Origin: an uncultured Anaeromassilibacillus sp.
GTDB lineage: Bacteria; Bacillota; Clostridia; Oscillospirales; Acutalibacteraceae
DNA: 64,000 nt
Assembly: GCA_930987725.1 (NCBI GenBank)
Contig: CAKNKY010000001.1
Coordinates: 62,001 to 126,000 of the forward strand
Direction: 5' to 3'
The notes under the pieces were generated by a model that worked only from the letters and a program-made list of their open reading frames with translations, did no database searches and had not been told where the DNA came from. Every line of letters starts with the position of its first letter. Within the stretch, counting starts at the first letter, position 1. The translations under genes were made by a program, and so were the position numbers. Positions 32,148-40,957 of this stretch are shown piece by piece.

Positions 32148-33263
32148 ATGAAACTCCCCGAAACGGATCGCAAACCGCGGCGCAGGCTCTGGCTGCTCCT
32201 GCTGCTGTGCTACCCGGCCGCGGCCATTCTCCTGCTTCTGGCGGAATGCGTACCGGGCTTCGCCGAGCAATATGCACGCGGCCCATATGCCGTATATTCC
32301 CGCGCGGGCAACTTTTTTAGCGCTCTCTTCCCCTTTTCGCTGGCTGAGATTCTCCTGATTCTGGCCACCGCGTTCGCTGTTTTCTGGATTGTGAAACAGG
32401 TCGTGCGCATTGTGCGCGCCAAAGGCGCGCGGCTGCGGGAAACAGGCGGTTCGCTGCTCCGTCTGCTCTGTGCTGCAGGCGTCGTGTTGCTGCTCTTCCA
32501 GCTCAACTGCGGCATCAACTATTCGCGCGACTCTTTTGCCGAAACATGCGGCCTCCCGGTGCAGGAATCCAGCCGGGAGGAGCTGGAAACGCTCTGCAGC
32601 TCCCTGGTGGAAAAGCTGAACACACTGCGCCCGGAGGTTGCCGAGGACGCGAAGGGAGTGATGACGCTCTCCGCATCCTTCTCCTCGCTTGGCAGCGATG
32701 CGGGCCGCGCGTTTACCACACTGCAGAAGGAATACCCGCTTCTCACTGGCGGCTACAGCGCCCCGAAGCCCGTGCTGCTCTCGCGTCTTCTGTCGTGGTG
32801 CAACATCACAGGCGTCTTTTTCCCGTTCACCTTCGAGGCCAACGTAAACACGGACGTACCGGATTACTCCGTGCCCTCCACCATGTGTCACGAGCTTTCG
32901 CACCTGCGCGGCTTCATGCGGGAGGATGAGGCCAATTTCATTGGGTACTTGGCCTGCTGCTGCAGTGACAATTACGATCTGCAGTATTCCGGCCTGATGC
33001 TGGCGTTCATTCACGCCAACAACGCGCTGTTTGCCGCGGACGCGGAGAAAGCTTCTGAAATTTATAATACGCTCAACGCGGGAACATTGCGGGATCTTGC
33101 GGCAAACAACGCCTATTGGAAACAATTTGAGGGACCGGCGGCCGAGGTGGCCGAAGCGGTGAACGACACATACCTCAAAGTGAACCGGCAGGAGGACGGT
33201 GTGCGGAGCTACGGCCGCATGGTGGATCTGCTGCTGGCGGAGCAGCGCGCAAACAACAGATAA
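32148..33263 (+). CDS. DUF3810 membrane protein, zinc-metalloprotease-like
   Basis: 371-residue membrane protein. Hydrophobic segments lie near residues 12-32, 55-80 and 100-120, followed by an extracytoplasmic domain. The domain contains MCHELSHLRGFMREDEANF, an HExxH-type zinc motif (HELSH) with a downstream glutamate, as in DUF3810 proteins. Proteolytic activity is inferred from the motif only. The start chosen is the ATG at 32148 (MKLPETDR), with a GGCGGAAAAG site; earlier in-frame starts exist but carry a less membrane-protein-like N-terminus. Confidence 0.78.
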   Translation: MKLPETDRKPRRRLWLLLLLCYPAAAILLLLAECVPGFAEQYARGPYAVYSRAGNFFSALFPFSLAEILLILATAFAVFWIVKQVVRIVRAKGARLRETGGSLLRLLCAAGVVLLLFQLNCGINYSRDSFAETCGLPVQESSREELETLCSSLVEKLNTLRPEVAEDAKGVMTLSASFSSLGSDAGRAFTTLQKEYPLLTGGYSAPKPVLLSRLLSWCNITGVFFPFTFEANVNTDVPDYSVPSTMCHELSHLRGFMREDEANFIGYLACCCSDNYDLQYSGLMLAFIHANNALFAADAEKASEIYNTLNAGTLRDLAANNAYWKQFEGPAAEVAEAVNDTYLKVNRQEDGVRSYGRMVDLLLAEQRANNR

Positions 33264-33328
33264 AAATTTTGCCGGGATTGCGGTTTTTTCCTGCTTTTCC
33301 GGGCAAGAAGACGAAACTTTCCTTGACT

Positions 33329-33356
33329 TTGCGGCCATTTCATGGTACGGTATAGA
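33329..33356 (+). promoter_or_regulatory. Putative promoter of the DeoR gene
   Basis: TTGCGG (33329-33334), 16-bp spacer, TATAGA (33351-33356). A consensus-like TTGACT (33323-33328) lies next to it but gives poor spacing. Confidence 0.45.
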
Positions 33357-33367
33357 GGGATAGAATA

Positions 33368-33394
33368 AAAATATTCCACTATTTTTGATATTTT
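33368..33394 (+). promoter_or_regulatory. Candidate DeoR operator (inverted repeat)
   Basis: AAAATAT (33368-33374) and ATATTTT (33388-33394) form an inverted repeat 12 bases downstream of the putative -10 box. It might be an autoregulatory operator; this rests on symmetry alone. Confidence 0.3.
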
Positions 33395-33454
33395 AGCAAT
33401 AGCAGATAAGCCAAAGGTGCTTTCGCGCCCGGTTCAGAGAGAGGATCGTTGGGT

Positions 33455-34228
33455 ATGCAAACGGAGGATAGGCGCAGTTATGTTTTAAGGCTGCTGGAAA
33501 ACCGTCCGTCTGTCACTGTGACAGAGCTGAGCGCCCACTTTGGCGTTTCAGAGGTCTCCGTGCGGAAACTTTTGACCGCGATGGAACAGGAAGGCACCAT
33601 CAAGCGCACATGGGGCGGCGCGGTTAGCACCTCCACCTTGTTGGCAGAAGAGCTGGAAAACGGGCGCGAGCCTGCCGGAATTGCAGAAAAAAAGTCCATT
33701 GCCAGGGCGGCCTATGCATGCATTGAGGATTCCGACACCATTTTCCTGGATTGCGGCGCGACGACCATTCAGCTTGCCAGGCTGATCCGAAAAGGGAAAA
33801 AGAGGAATGTGCTCATCGCCACCACCGGGCTGAACATTGCCATGGAACTCGCCGATTCCGGCGATATTGCCGTTATCATGATCGGCGGGGAAGTGCAGCC
33901 GAGCGTGCTCTCCTGCGCCGGTGCGTTTGCAGAAAGCATGCTGAACAGCATGTATTTTGACAAAGGGTTTATCAGCGGCAATTACCTCACGGTGAACCAT
34001 GGCCTGACGACGCCGAACGCGGACGATGCCCGGTTCAAGCGAATCATCATGGAACATTGCAGGGAAACTTACATTGTGATCGATTCCTCCCGTTTCGGGG
34101 ACGATTCCCTAAGCCTGATCGCAAAGGCTGATGAACTGGGAAACATCATCACAGATTGGAACGTTCCCGGGGAGCTGCTTCGCGGCTTTGAAAATCAGGG
34201 AACACACGTGATTCAAAGCACAAAATAA
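33455..34228 (+). CDS. DeoR-family transcriptional regulator
   Basis: 257-residue repressor. An N-terminal winged helix-turn-helix (about 1-60: VTVTELSAHFGVSEVSVRKLL, in two parts around LSAHF, then IKRTWGGAV) is followed by a DeoR sugar-phosphate sensing domain (IFLDCGATTIQLARLI, VLIATTGLNIAMEL, MIGGEV, FGDDSLSLIAKADEL). The target is unknown because no sugar operon adjoins; it may act on itself or at a distance. The ATG at 33455 has AGAGGA nine bases upstream; a TTG at 33449 is in frame. An AT-rich inverted repeat in its leader is a candidate operator. Confidence 0.88.
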   Translation: MQTEDRRSYVLRLLENRPSVTVTELSAHFGVSEVSVRKLLTAMEQEGTIKRTWGGAVSTSTLLAEELENGREPAGIAEKKSIARAAYACIEDSDTIFLDCGATTIQLARLIRKGKKRNVLIATTGLNIAMELADSGDIAVIMIGGEVQPSVLSCAGAFAESMLNSMYFDKGFISGNYLTVNHGLTTPNADDARFKRIIMEHCRETYIVIDSSRFGDDSLSLIAKADELGNIITDWNVPGELLRGFENQGTHVIQSTK

Positions 34229-34244
34229 CCGCCGAAATCAAACA

Positions 34245-34297
34245 GGGCTCCGAAACCGCGCTGCGGTCCCGGAGCCCTCTTCCGGAGCCCTCTTTTT
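34245..34297 (+). terminator. Terminator with duplicated 3' arm
   Basis: GGGCTCCG (34245-34252), an inner ACCGC/GCGGT hairpin, CGGAGCCC (34270-34277), then a second CGGAGCCC copy (34283-34290) and a T-run. It lies between the convergent deoR and nspC genes and could serve both. Confidence 0.8.
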
Positions 34298-34299
34298 GA

Positions 34300-35433
34300 T
34301 TAGGAAAGCCTCGATTTAAAGTCGCCGTAGCCAAACTGCTTCACGAGGAAAAGGGTGCCCGTGCGATCCCGCCACACAATGGAAGGAAGCATCATCCCAT
34401 TGAAGGTGTTTGTCTTGACCATCGTATAGAGTGCCATATCCTCAAAGACAAGCTGATCCCCCGGCTGCAGCGGCCGATCAAAGGAATAGTCGCCGATCAC
34501 GTCCCCGGCCAGGCAGGTGGGGCCGCCCAAGCGAAATGTATACGGCTTTTCCCCGGGCTGACCCGCCCCCTGCAGCGGCGGACGGTACGGCATTTCCAGC
34601 ACATCCGGCATATGGCAGGCGGCGGAGGTGTCGAGAATGGCAATGTCGATGCCGTTTTGCATGGTTTCGAGCACACTCGTTACCAGGAACCCGGCGCCCA
34701 GCACCACGGCTTCCCCCGGCTCGAGATACACCTCCACACCGTACGTCTCCCGCAGATGGCGCACAATGCGGATGAGCCGATCGATGTCGTAGCCGGGGCG
34801 GGTGATGTGATGGCCGCCGCCGAGGTTCAGCCACTTCATGCGGCCGAGGAAACGCCCAAACTTTTCCTCGAGGGCTTCCACCGTCTGCTCAAGCGCGTCG
34901 GAATCCTGTTCACAGAGTGTGTGGATATGCAGGCCGTCGAGCAGCGGCAGGAGAGATTCGTCGAAATTGGCGAGCGTTGTGCCAAGGCGCGAACCGGGTG
35001 CGCAGGGATCGTAGATCGCATGGCCCTCCTGCGTGGAACATTCCGGGTTCAGGCGCAGGCCGGTGGATTTCCCCGCAGCCCGCGCGGAAGGGGCAAACCG
35101 CCGCACCTGGGCAGGGGTGTTGAACACGATGTCATCCGCATAGCGCAGCAGCTCGTCCCACTCGTCCTCGCGGTAGGCCGGAGAGAAAACGTGCGTTTCC
35201 CCGCCGAATTCCTCGTGGCCGAGACGCGCTTCGCACAGGCCGCTTGCCGTGGTGCCGGCCAGGTACTGCCGAAGCAGCGGATACACGGAATACATGGAGA
35301 ACGCCTTCTGGGCAAGCAGAATTTTGCAGCCTGCGCGCTCCTGCACGCTGCGCAGGATCTCAAGGTTGCGCGTGACAAGCGATTCATCCACGAGAAAATA
35401 CGGCGTGCGGGGCGGTTGTGTGAGCTGTCTCAT
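34300..35433 (-). CDS. nspC: Carboxy(nor)spermidine decarboxylase
   Basis: PLP-dependent fold-III decarboxylase that turns carboxynorspermidine or carboxyspermidine into the corresponding triamine. It is 377 residues: the PLP lysine in KILLAQKAFSMYSVYP (near 42), HTLCEQDSD, NLGGGHHITRPGYD, YLEPGEAVV and the C-terminal GPTCLAGDVIGDY. These motifs distinguish NspC from LysA and from arginine or ornithine decarboxylases. It overlaps the stop of the dehydrogenase gene upstream by 4 bp (ATGA). It is the last gene of the polyamine operon. Confidence 0.93.
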   Translation of the reverse strand: MRQLTQPPRTPYFLVDESLVTRNLEILRSVQERAGCKILLAQKAFSMYSVYPLLRQYLAGTTASGLCEARLGHEEFGGETHVFSPAYREDEWDELLRYADDIVFNTPAQVRRFAPSARAAGKSTGLRLNPECSTQEGHAIYDPCAPGSRLGTTLANFDESLLPLLDGLHIHTLCEQDSDALEQTVEALEEKFGRFLGRMKWLNLGGGHHITRPGYDIDRLIRIVRHLRETYGVEVYLEPGEAVVLGAGFLVTSVLETMQNGIDIAILDTSAACHMPDVLEMPYRPPLQGAGQPGEKPYTFRLGGPTCLAGDVIGDYSFDRPLQPGDQLVFEDMALYTMVKTNTFNGMMLPSIVWRDRTGTLFLVKQFGYGDFKSRLS

Positions 35434-36692
35434 TCGTCCACCAGCGTGGGGTTCTCATCGATCTGCCAGGGCAGGCCCCACTTGTTCAAAGCATCCATGT
35501 ACGGGTCCGGATCAAACTCCTCCACGGTGTAAACACCGGGCTTCTTCCACTTGCCGGTGAGCAGCATCATGGCGCCTACCATGGCGGGCACGCCGGTAGT
35601 GTAGGAAATGGCCTGGGATCCGACTTCCCGGTAGCATTCCTGATGATCGCAGATGTTGTAGATATAAGCCTTCTTCTCCTTGCCGTCCTTCTTTCCGGTG
35701 AAGATACAGCCGATGTTGGTCTTTCCCACAGTGCGGGGGCCGAGCGTGGCCGGGTCCGGCAGGAGGGCTTTCAGGAACTGAATCGGCACAATCTTGTGGC
35801 CGTCGAACTCCACAGGCTCGGTGGAGAGCATCCCCACATCCTCGAGGCATTTCATGTGGGTTAGGTAGCTCTGGCCGAACGTCATGAAGAAGCGGATGCG
35901 CTTGACGCCCGGAATGTTCTTCGCGAGGGATTCAATTTCCTCGTGGTGCAGGAGGTACATGTCCTTCTCCCCCACGCCCTTGAAGTTGTATTCGCGCTTG
36001 ATGCTCATGGCGGGGATCTCCACCCAGCGGCCGTTCTCCCAATAGGAGCCGGGAGCGGAAACCTCGCGCAGGTTGACCTCGGGATTAAAGTTGGTGGCAA
36101 AGGCATAGCCGTGATCGCCGCCGTTGCAGTCCAGGATATCGATGGTGTCAATCTCGTCAAAGAGATGCTTTTGGGCATAGGCGCAATAGGCCTGCGTCAC
36201 GCCGGGATCAAAGCCGGTGCCGAGCAGTGCCGTGAGGCCGGCCTTCTCGAATTTCTCGCGGTACTCCCACTGATAGGAATAGTCAAAATAGGCGGAGAAG
36301 CCCTCTTCCCTGCAGCGCTTTTCATACCGGGCGCGCCAGGCGGGATCGGAGAGATCCTCCGGCTCGTAATTTGCCGTGTCGAGATAGTTGACGCCGCACG
36401 CGAGGCAGGCATCCATGATGGTGAGATCCTGGTACGGCAGAGCAATGTTCATGACGAGGTCAGGCCGGCAGGAACGGATGAGCGCCTCCACCTGATCGGC
36501 GTGGTCGGCATCCACCTGCGCAGTGGTAATCTTCGTCTTCGTCTTGCCTTCCAGTTTTTCCTTGAGCGCGTCGCACTTTGATTTCGTGCGGCTGGCAATG
36601 CAGATCTCCTCAAAGACCTCGCTGTTCTGGCAGCACTTCTGAATGGCGACGGAAGCCACGCCGCCGCAGCCGATGATCAAAACTTTCCCCAT
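35430..36692 (-). CDS. Carboxy(nor)spermidine dehydrogenase (saccharopine dehydrogenase family)
   Basis: NAD(P)H-dependent enzyme that condenses aspartate semialdehyde with a diamine (putrescine or diaminopropane), giving the carboxylated triamine used by NspC. It is 420 residues: a Rossmann motif VLIIGCGGVASVAIQK at the N-terminus, YLDTANYEPED, LLGTGFDPGVTQAY and NCGGDHG-type context (DCNGGDHGYAFATNFNPE). The family also includes lysine-pathway saccharopine dehydrogenases; coupling to nspC settles the role. GGAGG lies eight bases before the ATG at 36692. Confidence 0.9.
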   Translation of the reverse strand: MGKVLIIGCGGVASVAIQKCCQNSEVFEEICIASRTKSKCDALKEKLEGKTKTKITTAQVDADHADQVEALIRSCRPDLVMNIALPYQDLTIMDACLACGVNYLDTANYEPEDLSDPAWRARYEKRCREEGFSAYFDYSYQWEYREKFEKAGLTALLGTGFDPGVTQAYCAYAQKHLFDEIDTIDILDCNGGDHGYAFATNFNPEVNLREVSAPGSYWENGRWVEIPAMSIKREYNFKGVGEKDMYLLHHEEIESLAKNIPGVKRIRFFMTFGQSYLTHMKCLEDVGMLSTEPVEFDGHKIVPIQFLKALLPDPATLGPRTVGKTNIGCIFTGKKDGKEKKAYIYNICDHQECYREVGSQAISYTTGVPAMVGAMMLLTGKWKKPGVYTVEEFDPDPYMDALNKWGLPWQIDENPTLVDE

Positions 36693-36738
36693 TGTCGTTT
36701 CCTCCAGTTTCAAATATTATTTTCAGAGTATCCCGGTA

Positions 36739-37602
36739 TTACGCCTGTTCCGGCAGCAGGGCCAGCAGCATTTCGCGCACTATTTTGCAGGCGGCCGCCG
36801 TGGAATTCCCGCTGGGATCATACGGCGGGCTCAGCTCGTTCACATCGCAGGCGACGACGTTCGCAGACCGGCACACGAGCGTGGCGGCCCGGCGCAGCTC
36901 GTCGAACGAGACGCCTCCCGGCTCCGGCGTCCCCGTGCCGGGGAAGACGGAGGGATCAAGCACGTCGAGATCCACCGTGAAATAGACGGGCAGGCCGGCA
37001 AGCGAGCGGAGCGTTTCCTCCAGCCCCTCAAAGGAAAAGCGGCTTGTCTTCACGTGGGACGCGCCCCACCGGAATTCCTCGCGGTCGCCGGAGCGGATGC
37101 CAAACTGGAAGATGCGCCCATCCCCCACAAGCTCCCAGCAGCGCCGCAGCACACAGGCGTGCGAGAGGGAAACGCCGAGATACTCGCTGCGCAGATCGGC
37201 GTGCGCATCAAAGTGCACGATGTGCAGATCCGGGAAGCGCTTCACCGCCGCCCGCACGGCGCCGAGCGTGACGAGATGTTCCCCGCCCAGCAGGAAGGGG
37301 CGTTTTCCCGCCTGCAGGATGAGGGAAGCGCGCTCCTCAATGTCGGCGAGGGCGCGCTCAGGGCTGCCGAAGGGAAGCTCCAGGTCGCCGCTGTCGAACA
37401 CAAGCGCGTCGAGAAGATCCCTATCCTGATACGGGCTGTAGCTCTCCAGGCCGTAAGACTCATGGCGAATGGCTGCGCTGCCGAACCGTGTGCCGGGGCG
37501 GTAGGAGGTGGTGCAGTCGAAGGGCGCACCGAACAGCACGGTGTCCGCCTCCTCAAAGGAAGCGTCGCAGCAGAGAAACGTCTCAATATTTCTGTTCAAC
37601 AT
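36739..37602 (-). CDS. speB: Agmatinase
   Basis: Mn-dependent ureohydrolase that converts agmatine to putrescine and urea. It is 287 residues with the metal motifs GGEHLVTLG, HFDAHADLR and FTVDLDVLDPS of the arginase/agmatinase family. The short N-terminus and the place next to an arginine decarboxylase favour agmatinase over arginase or formimidoylglutamase. The ATG lies inside the end of speE (20-bp overlap) with a weak GAAAG site, so translation is probably coupled. Confidence 0.92.
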   Translation of the reverse strand: MLNRNIETFLCCDASFEEADTVLFGAPFDCTTSYRPGTRFGSAAIRHESYGLESYSPYQDRDLLDALVFDSGDLELPFGSPERALADIEERASLILQAGKRPFLLGGEHLVTLGAVRAAVKRFPDLHIVHFDAHADLRSEYLGVSLSHACVLRRCWELVGDGRIFQFGIRSGDREEFRWGASHVKTSRFSFEGLEETLRSLAGLPVYFTVDLDVLDPSVFPGTGTPEPGGVSFDELRRAATLVCRSANVVACDVNELSPPYDPSGNSTAAACKIVREMLLALLPEQA

Positions 37603-38443
37603 CTTTCAGCAGATCCTCCACATAAGCGGGCAGATAAAATGCGCCCTTGTGCAGCGTTGTGGTGTAGTAGCGGCATTTGAGGCCGCGCATGTTCCACTGC
37701 GTTTCCTTCAGGTCGCGCAGCGGATGATATTTTTTCGAGGCAAAGCCGAACAGCCAGTGGCCGGAAGGATAGGTGGGAATGTGCGCCTGATAGACGCGGC
37801 TGATGTGGAAGGACTCCACGATCAACTTGTGGGCGCGCTGGCAGGCGGCGGCATCTGCCGCATAGAAGGGGCTTTCATGCTGGTTCACCATGATGCCGTC
37901 CTCCCGCAGCGCCTTGAAACAGCTTCCGTAAAATTCACGGGTGAACAAGCCTTCCCCCGGGCCAAAGGGATCGGTGGAGTCCACAATGATGAGATCGTAG
38001 CAGTTTTCCTTGGAACGCACGAAGCGCACGCCATCCTCATAGTGGATGGAAAGGCGCGGATCGTCGAGGCGGCAGGCCGTCTGCGGCAGATATTTCTTGC
38101 AGACCTCCACTACAAGGGGATCGATCTCTGCCATATCGATGTGCTCGATCTCCGGGTAGCGGGAAAGCTCGCGGATCACGCCGCCGTCCCCCGCGCCGAT
38201 CACAAGGACGTCGCGCACCTTCGGATGCACGGCCATGGGCACGTGGGTGATCATTTCATGGTAAATGAACTCATCCTTTTCGGTGAGCATCATGTAGCCG
38301 TCGAGCGTGAGGAAGCGGCCGAATTCCGGCGATTCAAACACATCGATGCGCTGGAATTCGCTTTTGCCGGAATAGAGCTGGTGGTCCACACGGATCGAGA
38401 GCTTCACATTCGGTGTCTGCGCTTCTGAAAACCAAAAATCCAA
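37583..38443 (-). CDS. speE: Spermidine synthase
   Basis: Aminopropyltransferase making spermidine from putrescine and decarboxylated AdoMet. It is about 286 residues: LTLDGYMMLTEKDEFIYHEM near 45-65, VLVIGAGDGGVIRE, AEIDPLVVEVCKKYLP and LIIVDSTDPFGPGEGLF, all typical. I place the start at the TTG 38443 (LDFWFSEAQ), because GGAGG lies seven bases upstream of it and homologues begin here. The ATG at 38449, which would overlap the arginine decarboxylase stop by 4 bp, abuts the ribosome site. Confidence 0.93.
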   Translation of the reverse strand: MDFWFSEAQTPNVKLSIRVDHQLYSGKSEFQRIDVFESPEFGRFLTLDGYMMLTEKDEFIYHEMITHVPMAVHPKVRDVLVIGAGDGGVIRELSRYPEIEHIDMAEIDPLVVEVCKKYLPQTACRLDDPRLSIHYEDGVRFVRSKENCYDLIIVDSTDPFGPGEGLFTREFYGSCFKALREDGIMVNQHESPFYAADAAACQRAHKLIVESFHISRVYQAHIPTYPSGHWLFGFASKKYHPLRDLKETQWNMRGLKCRYYTTTLHKGAFYLPAYVEDLLKDVEQKY

Positions 38444-38445
38444 GT

Positions 38446-39900
38446 TCATTCCTCCTTCAGCACGTTCAGCCGTTCAATCTCCGGATTTTCCGGGCCGGTC
38501 ATGGAACAGCCCTTTTCCTTGGCATACTCGATGTAATCGAGAATCTCTGAGGTGATGCGCTCGCCTGGCGCAAGGATCGGGATGCCGGGCGGATAACACA
38601 TGACAAACTCGCTGCACACGCGGCCCTCCGTTTCGCGCAGGGGAAGGGATTCATTTGCCGCGTAGAACGCATCCTGCGGGGAAACGACAACCTGCGGATC
38701 AATGTATTCCTGCGCCATGAGGCCGGCCTTGCTGCGGCTGAACCGGCGCCGCACCTCCGAAAGGGCGCTGACGAGGCGCTCCACGTCCTGCAGGCGATCG
38801 CCCACGGAGAGATAGGCCAGAATATTGCCGAGATCCCCGAATTCAATCTGGATGTTGTACTCATCGCGCAGCAGATCATAGACCTCGATGCCGGCCAGGC
38901 CGATGTCGAGCGTGTTGACGGAAAGCTTGGTCACATCAAAATCAAAAACGCTGTCGCCGTTGCACAGCTCGCGCGAGTAGGCGTAATACCCGCCGATGCC
39001 GTTGATCTCGCTGCGGGCATACTCGGCCAGGCGCATGACGCGGCGGAAATCCTCCCGGCCGCGCAGGGCCAGATTCCGGCGGGAAATGTCAAGGCTGGAG
39101 AGGAGCAGGTAGGACGCGCTCGTCGTCTGCGTGAGGTTGATGATCTGGCGCACGTGGCCTTCCTGCATGGCAGGCCCCGCGAGCAGCAGGGAACTCTGCG
39201 TGAGGCTGCCGCCCGACTTGTGCATGGAAACGGCGGCCATATCCGCCCCTGCCGCCATGGCGGAGACAGGCATGTTTTCCCCGAAATAAAAGTGTGTGCC
39301 ATGCGCTTCGTCTGCCAGGCAATACATGCCGTGCGCATGGGCCAGCTTCACGATACTGCGCAGATCGGAACAGATGCCGTAATAGGTGGGGTTGTTCACC
39401 AGCACAGCCTTAGCGTCCGGATTTTCCCGAATGGCCTTTTCCACAGCAGAAACGCTCATGCCGAGCGGGATGCCGAGCCGCTCATCACATTCCGGGTTGA
39501 CATAGACAGGGATGGCGCCGCACAGGACCATGGCTCCCATCACGCTGCGGTGCACGTTGCGCGGCAGGATGAGTTTTTCCCCCCGCTTTGCCACGGAGAG
39601 GATCATGCTCTGCACGGCGGAGGTCGTCCCTCCCACCATGAGGAACGCATGGGCTGCATGGAAGGCTTCCGCCGCCAGTTCCTCCGCATCCCGGATCACC
39701 GAAACAGGATGGCAGAGATTATCGAGCGGCTTCATAGAGTTGACATCCATGGTCACACAGCGTTCCCCCAGCAGCTCCGTCAGTTCCGGATTGCCGCGTC
39801 CCCGCTTGTGGCCGGGTACATCAAAAGGAACGACGCGCATCCGCCGGAACTGCTCCAGCGCTTCATAGATCGGCGCGCGCTCCTGTGAAAGCATAGACAA
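38446..39900 (-). CDS. speA: Arginine decarboxylase (fold I, Orn/Lys/Arg family)
   Basis: PLP enzyme of the SpeA/Cad family that produces agmatine from arginine, the first step of the operon's pathway. It is 484 residues: FDVPGHKRGRG, VGGTTSAVQSMIL, LADEAHGTHFYF and the PLP lysine in SMHKSGGSLTQ, then the C-terminal domain with YPPGIPILAPGERI. Ornithine or lysine specificity cannot be excluded from motifs, but the downstream agmatinase argues for arginine. A GGGGGG tract eight bases before the TTG at 39900 favours that start; the ATG at 39894 is the alternative. Confidence 0.88.
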   Translation of the reverse strand: MSMLSQERAPIYEALEQFRRMRVVPFDVPGHKRGRGNPELTELLGERCVTMDVNSMKPLDNLCHPVSVIRDAEELAAEAFHAAHAFLMVGGTTSAVQSMILSVAKRGEKLILPRNVHRSVMGAMVLCGAIPVYVNPECDERLGIPLGMSVSAVEKAIRENPDAKAVLVNNPTYYGICSDLRSIVKLAHAHGMYCLADEAHGTHFYFGENMPVSAMAAGADMAAVSMHKSGGSLTQSSLLLAGPAMQEGHVRQIINLTQTTSASYLLLSSLDISRRNLALRGREDFRRVMRLAEYARSEINGIGGYYAYSRELCNGDSVFDFDVTKLSVNTLDIGLAGIEVYDLLRDEYNIQIEFGDLGNILAYLSVGDRLQDVERLVSALSEVRRRFSRSKAGLMAQEYIDPQVVVSPQDAFYAANESLPLRETEGRVCSEFVMCYPPGIPILAPGERITSEILDYIEYAKEKGCSMTGPENPEIERLNVLKEE

Positions 39901-39913
39901 GCCCGTTTCCCCC

Positions 39914-40675
39914 CTAATCAAACACATTGCGGCCGCTGAAAATTTCAATCATTTCGCGGCGCAGGTTATCCATAATCTCCAGCCGTGTGCGCGGCGGAAG
40001 TTCATACACATCCGTTTTAAAAAGATAATTCTGGAGGTCAATCTCCTTGACCATCATCTTCGTGTGGAACAGGTTGGCGTCATAGACGTTGATATCCACC
40101 GCATCGTAACGGCGCAGGATATCGTCTGAAATATAATCCTGGATGGACGTGATCCGGTGATCGAGGAACAGCTTCTTGCCGTTCACGTCGCGCGTGAAGC
40201 CGCGCACGCGGTAATCCATGGTGATGATATCGGAATCAAAGGAGCCGATGAGATAATCGAGCGTTGAAAGCGGCGTGATCTCCCCGCAGGTGGCAACGTC
40301 AATGTCCACGCGGAAGGTGGCCAGAAATGTCTCGGGGTGATATTCCGGGTAGGTGTGGACGGTGACGTGGCTTTTGTCGAGGTGCGCAAGCTGTGTCTCC
40401 CCCGCCGGCAGCATGGAGCCCTCCGCGATGAGGATGGTGACCGATGCGCCCTGCGGATCGTAATCCTGGCGGGCAATGTTGAGCACCTTGGCCCCGATCA
40501 TCTCCGTGAGCGTCGTCAGGATCTTGGTGAGGCGCTTGGAATTGTATTGATCGTCGATGTAGGAGATGTAATCCTTCTGTTCGCGCGGCGTTTTGGCGTA
40601 GCAAACGTCGTAAATATTAAAGCTCAGCGCTTTGGTCAGGTTATTGAACCCGTACAGTTTCAGCTTTTCACTCAT
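39914..40675 (-). CDS. speD: S-adenosylmethionine decarboxylase proenzyme
   Basis: Pyruvoyl enzyme supplying the aminopropyl donor for SpeE. It is 253 residues, of the longer E. coli type, not the short Thermotoga/Bacillus type. The self-cleavage serine is Ser102 in [12 protein letters not shown], which becomes the pyruvoyl group of the alpha chain. GGAGAGG lies seven bases before the ATG at 40675. It is the first gene of the operon speD-speA-speE-speB-dehydrogenase-nspC. It sits 64 nt after a strong intrinsic terminator in the leader, so expression requires read-through. Confidence 0.93.
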   Translation of the reverse strand: MSEKLKLYGFNNLTKALSFNIYDVCYAKTPREQKDYISYIDDQYNSKRLTKILTTLTEMIGAKVLNIARQDYDPQGASVTILIAEGSMLPAGETQLAHLDKSHVTVHTYPEYHPETFLATFRVDIDVATCGEITPLSTLDYLIGSFDSDIITMDYRVRGFTRDVNGKKLFLDHRITSIQDYISDDILRRYDAVDINVYDANLFHTKMMVKEIDLQNYLFKTDVYELPPRTRLEIMDNLRREMIEIFSGRNVFD

Positions 40676-40743
40676 GATGAAGCCTCTCCTCTTTCCTCCG
40701 CGCCGCACGCGGTTTCCTTACCCCCAAAAAAGGGCAGCAAAAA

Positions 40744-40777
40744 ACGGGTTATGCACGCTCGCGCATACATAACCCGT
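40744..40777 (-). terminator. Attenuator-type terminator before speD
   Basis: A 15-bp stem beginning ACGGGTTATG and closing CATAACCCGT, capped by a GCGA tetraloop and followed by six T (40739-40744) on the minus strand. It lies between the promoter and the first gene, as in riboswitch or attenuation control. Confidence 0.9.
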
Positions 40778-40906
40778 CAACCGCCAAAATTCATGTCAAT
40801 CCGCGCCGCAGGGCGCAGGGACCTCCGCAGCAGGCGGAAGTTCCGTGATTGTACGATACAGAGTCTATATAGCAAATACTTACTTTTACTACTCTTATTG
40901 ACCGTT

Positions 40907-40957
40907 TTACAAGTTGATGTACGCTGACGCGCACCGGTTATAAAGGAACCAACTCAT
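40907..40957 (-). other. Possible leader peptide 2 (16 codons)
   Basis: Short reading frame MSWFLYNRCASAYINL in the polyamine-operon leader, with GAAGG nine bases upstream of its ATG. Its TAT AAC CGG codons overlap a segment that could pair with the 5' arm of the speD terminator. Translation is unproven. Confidence 0.25.

Noticed and set aside
31420..32286. Long version of the tubby-like protein starting near 32286
   Set aside because: The extra N-terminus crosses the divergent promoter pair and reads as low-complexity antisense of the neighbouring region. GGAGGAG marks the GTG at 31941 as the start.
40672..40770. 32-codon frame in the speD leader ending in ATGA overlap with the speD start
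   Set aside because: Its start and first third lie inside the terminator hairpin arms, there is no ribosome site, and the composition is that of the hairpin and T-run. The overlap is probably coincidence.
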